A DNA stretch of 64,000 bases, taken from contig NC_086378.1 in the NCBI RefSeq assembly GCF_036588685.1, positions 79,377,127 through 79,441,126 on the forward strand. The letters are read 5' to 3'. This DNA is from Mytilus trossulus (Eukaryota; Mollusca; Bivalvia; Mytilida; Mytilidae). This document shows, in pieces, positions 40,270 to 50,900 of the stretch (its first letter is position 1; every line of letters begins with the position of its first letter). The position numbers and the translations under genes were made by a program. The notes below the pieces were generated by a model. It saw only the letters and a list, made by a program, of their open reading frames with translations. It was not told the DNA's origin and ran no database searches.

Positions 40270-43200
40270 TAAATATATAATTTATAGAATTAATTTAATC
40301 AGGGGGTTATTGCTGAGCGTTGTGAATGAGTATAGTTCCAGATAATTTGAAATACAAACAGTTAAGGTTTCTTTGAGGACAAGAAAAATCGCAATTGTAA
40401 AAACGCTTCTGTATAATTGAATGAATTAAGTGTGAAGAAAATTTGAATGGATAATCTGTTGGAAGCCACATTTTTATTTTCCACTCTTAGAACGTCTGGA
40501 ATCATATATACTAGTAATACGCTGCATTGGTTATTAATAGAGGCAACACTAGTATAAGTTATTGTTAACAATTTCAAAAGTTTGAGAGCCTTTATAGTAA
40601 ACTTGTGCTGATTGGATTGCATTTATTTTACCTTTTATGAATTTATTTTTCCCAATGTATGTTTACTTTCTATCTTGAAAGGCATGAACCGTCATGTACA
40701 TGTATCATTAATAGCATTAACGATAGTATACAACTAGAAAAGGCTTAAGAGAATTATTATTTAAATACAGGGTTAATAAAACAAAAAACAGACAGACAGT
40801 GTGGGCGAATGAAAACCATAAACTCATTTTCCAATAGTTACAAGTACGATTCTGTAATTTGAGAGGTCAATGAAATATTTACAAACGCTTGTTCAATCGA
40901 GTAAAAATTCATCTCAAACGTTGATCATAAAAAGGCAAAACAAAATACACCAAATCATTTTAAAACTTATCGAACCGATGATTATTGATCAAAGCTCTTC
41001 AAAACTTTTTTAATCAACAATTCATGTTTCATGCGTATTTACTTCAAATTTGTACAAGTGACGCGAAAAAATCCCTACAAAAAATATTACGGGGTTATTT
41101 TTTTTTCTTTATATTGAGTAGGATAACAAAGAACAAATGAAAAACAACATACCGACGTTGCACAACTGATAAAACAAAGTGGACATGAGGTAAAGCAAAA
41201 TCCGGACATGAATTAAAATCTTTGATTTATGGAGTTTTATCCCTTACAATTAAGGTGAAACAAATCAAAAAGATATCCAAAGTTGAAAGATAAGTTGACA
41301 ATACCATGGCCAAAATGAAAAAGAAAAAGGCATTCAAACAAACAACAACAGTATACAAAACACAACGTAAAAAACTAATAGCTGAGAAACACGAAACCCT
41401 TCAATAATCGGGAGTGATCTCATGTGATCCGACAGGGTACGCAGTTTTCCTTATACATTCGTTGCAGCAACCACATAACTCGGCGTGTAGTTTCAAATGG
41501 TTTTCCTAAATTGAACTGTTGTTTACCTAATAAAATTTAAAAAAAAAATTAACAAGGGCTATAATAACCAATTTTGTGAATTTTTAAGAGTATTAATGTC
41601 TTATAGTTGACTTGATGTTATATGCTTTTAAACGTATTTTTAGCTTTGTAGTTTCTTGTATGTACGAATTGTGTATACCTTTAAACATGAAAGCGTACAA
41701 AGTAATTCTAATGTTATATAATTCGCTATAAAAATGCATTGTAAGATAATAATATAGGCAATACTCCTTTGTTCTCACATAATCTATATATTGCACAGCC
41801 AACGTGTACATTTAATTCCTTAAAAAAACTGCATAGTTAATGTAGTCAGGAGCCTCTGGCCTTTGTAAGTCTTGTATGATTTTTATTTTTAGTTTTTTGT
41901 GTATAATTCGGAGTCTAGTATGACGTCCATTATCACTGTACTAGTATACTTATTTTTTAAGAGGCCAGCTGAAGGACGCTACCGGGTGCGGAGTTTCTCG
42001 CTACATTGAAGACCCATTGTTGTCTACTCCATGGTCGGGGTGTTGTCGCTTTGACACATTCTCCATTTCCTTTTTCAATTTTATTTCCTTACATCAATAA
42101 TTCAATTAATGAGGGATGCAATTCAATGGATAGCATCATTACAACAACACCCGTACAAAGTTGAAGAAGTTTTAAGCAACATCGCTAAAACAGATACGAC
42201 GCCTACACGGCAAAAGTAAAAAAAAACAAAAAACAAAAAACAAACTTCGAATACAGTTCAAAGTGGAAAGTCCGTCATCAAATGGTAAAGTCTCAAGCTG
42301 TTTACATCGAACGAATGGATAACAACTGTAAAAAACTGACTCGATACAGTCACTTATATAGAAAATTGGCGATTAAACCTGTTTTGTAGCAATCTAACCT
42401 TTTACTATAGTATGACAGTCGCATACAATTACATTATATTGACAACAATGTGTGAACAAAACAAACATAAATTATAGGTAAAAATGTCGTCTCTTTATCA
42501 CTCAAAACCACAATTTCTTATAATTATGTATGTGCCAACGAGAAAAGCGATTTTTTAAAATATAGATTAGATCGTTGGTTTTCCCGTATATATGGATTTA
42601 CACTAGTAATTTTGGGACCCTGTATAACTTGTTGTTCGGTGTGAGCCAAGGCTCCATGTTGAAGGATGTACCTTGACATAAAATAAATTACTTTAATAAA
42701 TTGTTATATGGATGGAGATTTGTCTCATTGGCACTCATGCCACATCTTCCTATATCTATAAATACAAAGCACATTTGTAAAATCAAACGACAAAAATATT
42801 TCAATTTACAAAAACAAAATAAGACAATGACGGAATGTATAAATCCCGAGCCACGTCAAATGGATATTACCTGGAATCTAAACTTCAAGACCATAGTGAA
42901 TTATTTGTGAACTTAAAACGGAATATTTATAAACAAGGTCTTGGCATATTCCGATGATGATTATTAGGTAAAAAGACGAGACTTTTTTTTGGCATACATT
43001 TGGTTTATCAGCTTTCTGCTCTTACACTGGTGACGTTTAACAAAGTCTGAGTAGCAGCTGCAAATTGACTGATGATGAGTTTGTTGGTTTTGATATAATG
43101 TCCTTTTGATGATCACATTTTTTCATCGCTTCCTATTTATTAATTCGGCTTTGAACTCTTATACTTACAGAAAAAAAAATATAATCAAAATAACGATATT

Positions 43201-44784
43201 CGTTGTTGTATTGGTTGATTTCGATGTATTTAACATTTTTGTGAAAAAATATTTTAATACGTGACCATTGATCGCTACAGAACGATAGGAAAGCCTGTGG
43301 CAACATCACTTGGCATATTTTAACCAATGAAAAGTAAATCATCAGAAAAAATAAAAATGCAGCGACATGATTAGTATATGACTATAACAATTACATTTTA
43401 TTGCTAAATAATCTGCTAAAATGATGATCCTTTTTTATTATTACATGTTTTTGACGTTTTTACACGACAAAACAGCTGACTGCTATAAAATATATTTTTT
43501 CTTAGTCGTTAAAGATGTCTTTAATTCCTATTTATGTTCAATTCTGCCATAAAATTACGCAGCATTGGAGACGTTGAAAAATAGCTTTCAAAAGAAACTA
43601 ATCTTGCTTCAGTCTTTGGATATTTTCTTTCAGAGGTAAGCATACAAATGATTTATGTAAAAAAGATATGACACGAAGTATAATGATAAACAATCATGTA
43701 TTTATGGTTTACCAAAATATGACATGGATGTACACAAGACAAAATTTCACCTCTATGAATTTTTTTTTCCATCTGGGTGTTCATTGGAAGGATTTTGATC
43801 AGCTCTCACTACGCCATATACATCGTGTTTCCTTTGCAAAGTTGTCAAGGGTATAACCGAAACATACAAACACACATTCAAATCATTCGTTCGTTGGACT
43901 TTATCTATAATTTTTTATTTTACGGAAAGGATTTTATCTCGGTTATATTTTGAAACCCTTACATCTAAACATATAATTAGAAGAAGAGGTGGAATACAAG
44001 ACAAATGCAAGTTGTGAATAAAGAGAAAGGTGAATGTCTTCTGAATTAATTTCACACCAAGATTTTGTTTTAAGTTTTAAATCTCTACTCAAATTCATAG
44101 ATTCACAGTCCCTAAACGAAAGTTAAAAATATTATACCAAATTTGAGCACTGAGTTTTTCTCAAAAGTGTATTAAAACATCACATATCAGTTTGTTTTAG
44201 AAATATGAGTTTGACTGTCCCTTTGGTATCTTTCGTCCCTCTTTTATCAAAACCAAAACAATTTTGGAATTAAAGATGTCTAATGGTTTACGATCCACTA
44301 TCAAATAAATTGAGCGCAAACCTCTAAATTGTGGCTTTCCCAAATATGTATTGCAAAATTGTGATAGTTTAAATACTGATATCAGACTGTCAAAAGTCAT
44401 GTGAACATAAAACCGGTATAAAGGAAATTTTTCGATCGATTTTTCATTCTTTTTAATTTTCAAATTCACGTGGCAAAAGAGTAGCAAAATGAAACATGTT
44501 CTTCCTTTAGTAATACTAATAACATTGATGAATGCTGAAAACAAATACAAAGATTTCAAGTAGGAAAAAGTCAAATAACAAAAATACAAAACTCCAAGAA
44601 AATTCAGAATGGAAAGTTCCTAAGCAAATGAAAAAATCAAATATTTTTAGTGTGTTTAGATGTTCAAGAAGGGAAAACATTTAATTGAGGTATATTGTAT
44701 TGTTTGTTCTTATCAAAACTTTTCTGTATTGACAAGGATACATGTATCAGACTATATCTGTTTCATAAATACATTTATTCACAG
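40270..44784. other. Intergenic region between the duplicated block and the TIMP-like gene
   Basis: The duplicated block ends at about 41445, where family C lies (41219-41445). Family A (41840-42092, minus) and a family B fragment (42695-42760, minus) follow. 42770-44784 is AT-rich without a recognisable gene; the promoter and any 5' UTR exon of the TIMP-like gene should lie here but I cannot place them. Confidence 0.6.
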
Positions 44785-44788
44785 GACA

Positions 44789-44906
44789 ATGTCAGTGTTA
44801 ACACTGGCCCTCTTATTGGTTGGCATATCATCAACATTAGCATGTGACTGTGCCAGGTACGCTGAATTTAAAACTATCCAACAGCAGTATTGTGAGGCAG
44901 ATTTTG
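44789..44906 (+). CDS. TIMP-like gene, exon 1 (signal peptide and mature N-terminus)
   Basis: An acceptor ACAG at 44781-44784 lies 4 nt before the ATG, so a 5' UTR exon is probably upstream. The upstream in-frame ATG at 44660 is not used because it would bury the signal peptide. Ends in phase 1 with donor GTATGC. Confidence 0.85.
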
Positions 44907-47900
44907 GTATGCATTATATGGTTAACTATGTTTTTCAATACTCATTGTATTAACATATTCTAATTGTCCTTCCTAAACAAATATATACAGTTCATTGTTA
45001 TGCTGATGGTAATTCAAACAAATAAATTAAGTCTATCGACGGGTGACTCATGTGGAACAGGATCTTTTTACCCTTCCGGAGCACCTGAGATCGCTCATAT
45101 TTTTTTGTGGTGGGGATCGTGTTGCATTATCTATATTTTTTTTATGTTGTTTCTTTTGTACTCCTATTTGTCTGTTTATCTTTTTCTTTATTACCCATGG
45201 CGTTGTCAGTGTATTTTCGATCTATGAGTTTGACTGTCCCTCTGGTATTTTTCGCCCCTCTTTTATACAGTTTAGTTAATTTTTACACTTATATCTATGG
45301 ATTCCACTGTGAAAGACACAATCTAGAATGCCAATGATAATTTTCGCGCTTATGTAGATATATTGCAAGCTAAATAAATGTATTTTAAGCATCAACATAA
45401 GTACCTACACATATCAGTTCAACCGCCTAAGATGATATTTGCTTTAGCTATTAAAGATCGCGATGTGTCTACTCGCATCCCTTCGACACACTGTATGAAT
45501 GAAAGAACCGTGAAAGTCAGGTTGTCATCTCTTCAAATTTAATTTTCTATTTTTCATAATCATGTTTCTGATATTATCTTTAAGCTATGTTGACCATAAT
45601 TGGTAGAACAAAAAAAAAAAGATTTAAGACTCGCCTGTTTAACAAAGAAAAAGCAAACACGTGTGCACATATATATTTTCAGAAGTTTTGAACATGTGAT
45701 AAAATACAATTTCCACTTACAATGATATTGCCAATATATACTGGCGGACTTTAAAAACTAAACACACAATGTGTTGATTTGTTTACCAAATCATGATTGA
45801 TCCTCGAATAACTCATACACTGGAATTTCTCTTGAGACCCATTATTGGCTTTTGAAAGTGTCTTGCTCTTTGGTCGGGTTGTCTCTTTGACATTTTTCCA
45901 TTTTAATTCTCAATTTTACTACACATATTTCTTTTTTTTTTTATTGGAAAACGATAACTGACTAACTAAATAAAGGTGATCGGAAAAAAACAGATCATAC
46001 ATTGTTTTCCCAAAGCAAACGAACTCAATTTCACTAATGTTGATAATATAAGAATACTTGTATGACCGACATGATTATGCATTTTATATTAGTTTTCGTG
46101 TGGATATAGACCATTATGTGTTTTTTTTATATTGCAGTAATTGCTGGACAGGTGTTTGGATCTGAGAATGCTGAAGATGATCAAGGAAATGCCAATATAA
46201 AACTAAAAATTAGAATAACGAATTGGTACAAGGTATCATCATACGTTTAAACCGAAACCTTATATCGTTTTTTTCCCAATATGATACACTTTTCTTTATA
46301 AAGAATACCAGCTGGAGATCATTTTCAGAAAGACATACATTGTGTTAATTCCGCTATTAACTATATAAGATTTCTTAAATTTTTGTCCATTTAATTTCAG
46401 TAGTTTAAGAAGGCGCAAAAGTAAGGTTTACCGCCTCAGTGTGGAATTCCATTTTCCCCAAATTCAGTGTTAAAATTCAGTTGAACACAATTGACTTGCA
46501 TGAAATAGAACTTTAATCAAAACTCCAAAGGGTTGTATATATAATTAAGTTATTCTCAAATGTATATTTTCTAAGCCAGTTTTATAGCTGATGAATGCAT
46601 TGCTGTATAACTCGATTTTAGACTCAATCTTGAGAATAAGGGAAAAACACATGCGGTAAACGCCAATTATAACTGCCAGTTAATCACTTAAAAGATAGTA
46701 TAGGGTCGTCATAACCCAATCGATTCATGAATGAAATAGTTCCACAAGAAATGATAAGTATTTTATAGGGACAAAGAAGACATCTAGGATGAAATGATGC
46801 ATAACTTATTTAAAAGACAATTACCTGGTTGAATATATATATATATTTATATATATATACAACTCGTCTAAACATCAACCCAACAATGTTAGATCTGTAA
46901 ATTAGCTTTCGCAAATTTTTGGTTCTTCCCTCGCCGGGATTCGAACCCATGCTACTGTGATATCGTGACACCGAATCGCCTGCACTGCAGCCGTCCCGCT
47001 AGACATATATGCAACACATACAGCAATTGCAACACCAACACCAACAATAACTAACAGTATCAATGTCTTGTACCATCTGTGTTTTCAAGACTAAAACAAC
47101 ACCATCTTTTGTCACCGCTTGTGAGACCGTGAATTAATGCCACTAATTCACCCATGAAAAGACAAACGTTAGGTTTCGTTTATAAACATAAAAAGATAAT
47201 ACGATTGTCAATGAGACGATTATTAGGGTGTTAATGCCCTTTAACGTCAGGCGTCAAACAGTCATTTTCGGCTACCGTTGGAGTCAAATTGAAACAAATT
47301 TTATCGTGATACGTCAAATTTCTCAAATCATTATCGTAACCGTTATTTCTATAAAAAAATAGCGTCACTGGTTAAATTCAGATGATTTTTTATCGCCTAA
47401 AAGAAAATGCACATTTTATCGTCATGCACTAAAAATTACCGTTAACGTCATTTGGCTAGAATTTATACCGTTATACGTCATGAATGTACCTCCATTACTA
47501 CCCTCTATGATGTACCTCCTTTTATTCTGATTTTTTTTAAAAATTTTATTATAATGATAGATGACAAATATGACTGTATCAAGGAATTTTGTAAAGGTTG
47601 TCTTGTGATCACCAAATTGTACACTCCGTTTATAGCAGTTCTTTAATATAACATTGAGATTGTGCAGCCTTTACTTTGAAACAGTTTTAAACAGTCATAA
47701 TGAACGAAGGATGATTGGTTGTCTCTATGTACTGTTGTAACCATCGATCCATTTATAGGATGTATCTGTCTTTTATAGGGAAAACCAGACAACGAACATG
47801 TGTTTGATTTATATCGTACCCATGATTTATATACGTATGGAACCCGCGACAAGTGCGGATTACCACTTGTAAAAAGTTCGTACGTCCTTGGAGGTAAGTG

Positions 47901-50900
47901 TTTATAAAAGTATTTAACAAAAGAAAAAGAAGTAAAATCACTTAAATACTGAACTTCGAGGAAAATTCAAAAAGGAAAGTCCCTAATCAAATGGCAAAAT
48001 CAAATGATAAATGGACAACAAATGTCATATTCCTGACTTGGTACAGACATTTTCAAATGTAGAAAATGGTGGATTGAACCTGGTTTTATAGCGCTAAACC
48101 TTTCATTGGTACAACAGTCGCATCAAATTCTATTATATTGACAACGATGAGTGCACATAACAAAGACTCGATACACTCATCATAGATACCAGGATTGAAA
48201 TTTTGAATTTGGGCCAGACGCGCGTTTTGTCTATAAAAGACTCATCAGTGACGATCGAATAAAAAAAAAGTTTAAAAGAGACAAATAAAGTACGCAGTTG
48301 AAGACAATTGAAAACCAAATATCTGCAAATACAGTTAAGGTTACCTATTCCTGTTGTAAAAAAAAAGCTCAAGCGAAAAATATCACGTGTTGTGTCATTT
48401 TGTTTGTGATTCGTTTTTGTCTTATTTCGGTGTTGGTCTTGTATGCCTTATTGACTAATATTTGCTCTAATAACGCTTGTCGAGTTTAATTTATTCTTAT
48501 TGTCAGTAGACAAACAGATATTATGATACTTGACTTTTAATACAAAAAGGGCAATTTCCTTTAATATCACAGAATATCTCTCTGCAATTCGAAGACTCTT
48601 TTCACGTCACATTGATAAGGATTTTAAAGCATTGTTGGCTATTAAATTGCTAAATAAAACAAAGTTGAATGTTTTATGCAAAATATTTAATGGCATTATA
48701 CATTTCAGGTAAACGAAAGGGTGAGTACATATTAATCAATTTTCACGATTCTGAAAAAAAAAATATAAAGTTGAACCAATACAAAAAAAAAAAATAGGAA
48801 TAAAGAAAAACCAATAGTTTAATCTTTAAGCTCAAATAAACTCATCATTGATACCAGGATTAAAATTTGTATTTACGCCGACGCGCGTTTCGTCCTCAAA
48901 AGTCTCATCAGTGACGCTCGAATGCAAAAAAGGTAAAAAGGTTAAATAAAGTACGAAGTTGCATACAATAAATTGCTACCAAAAGGACAATAGGAAAAAA
49001 ATAAGTCGAACAATACAATCATACAATTAATAATAGAAATTATTAAGTTTCTTAGAAAGATAATTGGCAGTGCTACGTGTATGTAGTAAGGATAGATAGG
49101 AAAATTTATTCTGGGAGCTATATATTATTACTATTTAACGCCTAGTAAAACTGATTGCATGAAAAGTGGTTAATATTATTTGTTTGCTTAATCGTGTTTT
49201 CCTTCTTCCAAATACTTATAACCTCGACTTTGTCCACACTTTTCATAACTCCAACCGTTAAATGAGTGATATTAAGTGATTAGGCCTTAAACAACTGTAT
49301 TGTTAGAGACTTTAAATAATGATTGGCAAAGGTTTACCAGATAATTGCTGAAGTGGTCATTGTTCTAAATCTCGGAACCAACTGGTATGCGTGTTTTAAG
49401 GTTTATTTAAAAGTGCGTATGGAACCATGATGAATATGGTAATTTTTTTTTTATATTAGGTGGTAAACTATGGATCAGTGAGTGTGATTTGAGGTGGTCA
49501 TTGTTCTAAATCTCGGAACCTACTGGTAGGCGTGTTTTTTTTTAAGATTCTTTAAAAGTGCTTATGGAACCATTATGAATATGGTAAAACTTTATTTTTT
49601 ATATTAGGTGGTAAACTATGGATAAGTGAGTGTGATTTAAATTACCCAGGAAATGACCTACCATGTGAGGATTATAAAAGAGGATGTGAATGTACGGTAA
49701 GTCACGTGATATTCTTAGACTGTACTTATAATCTAGATGATATGATAAGAAAATGTACAGCGGCGTTTAAGACTAGGCCCGGCTTGTTGTAAACATTTTA
49801 TTGATTTAAAAATCGAAAACAGTCTCAGTAAAAATCTTTAAACTCATGTGAAATGAGTTTCTTGAAATGTTAATGTTCTGGAAACTAATGCACCAATGCA
49901 TGCATTAAATACTACAAAAAGTTTTCCATGCATGTTTTCTAATATTTAGTATTATCAACACATTAAATATCAACCAGTGAAAGGTGATGCAAGCTGAATA
50001 AATTTTGGGTTTGTTACTAAAGTATTTTGGATCGAGATAGACAAAAAGTACAGAGCACGACAGTCAAGTGACTTAAAAAAAAAAAGACATGTGTTTTTAA
50101 ATTTTTCAGGAGTTCCCATTTATTGATTAAAATATTCCTTAAGTAATTTGGTGTATTAAATTTGTTCATTAAGAATATGTTATTTCTATTTACCATCATT
50201 ATTCCATTACGGTTTTCTTTTGGACTTACGCAGTGCTATGGCCGAAGTTATGACGAGAGGTTTCGTAGTTGAGTCACTACATAGGAGAAAATTGCGTCAA
50301 ATTTGTGTCTGGGAAGTCATTAGTCTATTATCGGTAAATTTATGAAGATTTTGAAAACATAACGGATTTTCTTTTAACTAATGTTCACGTTTCTTTCTTT
50401 TAGAGTAAAAATTAAGTATATAACACATGCTAAACTTTCCAAAATATTTTTTTTATGACCTTAATATAAGAATATTAGGGAAGGAGGTTGAATCTTTGAT
50501 AACAAAAACATAAACGCAATACTAATAGATACGTTATTACATGTAAAGACGATAAAAAAATATAAATGCATTTCATACAACAGCAAAACTATATTCACAG
50601 TACTTTGTTAGAAGCGATATTCGTGGTGAAATTTTAACTAAAAAAACAAAAAGAATTAGACGCAACCTTTAAAGGTATAACATGTTTCTCATATTTGGAA
50701 TGCTATGTGATATTTACCGAGAAATATAGCGGCTGTATCAACGAGTCTGTCCTAGAACTTGGCTAGAATGTGTCTGATTGATTATCTTAGGACATGTCAA
50801 AGTTCATTTAAAAAAGTTTCATCAAATAAAATATGTCCTAAAGTAACGATATACAAATAGGTATTTTAGGATTGTCTTAGGAAATTCCAAAACGTAATGA

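Larger units (their letters stand above)
34770..41445 (+). repeat. Segmental duplication, right block
   Basis: Direct repeat of 22500-33800. It lacks the 4.1-kb element, the family A insertion at 24978 and the family B insertion at 27487. It carries copies of the TIR element, a broken GIY-YIG gene, both hairpin MITE and dispersed repeat copies, and intact copies of exons 12 and 13. None of exons 1-11 is repeated. Confidence 0.9.
47894..49607 (+). other. TIMP-like gene, intron 3
   Basis: Contains two minus-strand copies of the hammerhead-core-like repeat (48176-48262 and 48838-48922) and a tandem duplication that copies the exon 4 acceptor (49352-49639). Confidence 0.7.

Noticed and set aside
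46929-47002. Functional tRNA gene
   Set aside because: A- and B-box-like motifs are present but the acceptor stem does not pair properly; a SINE head is more likely.
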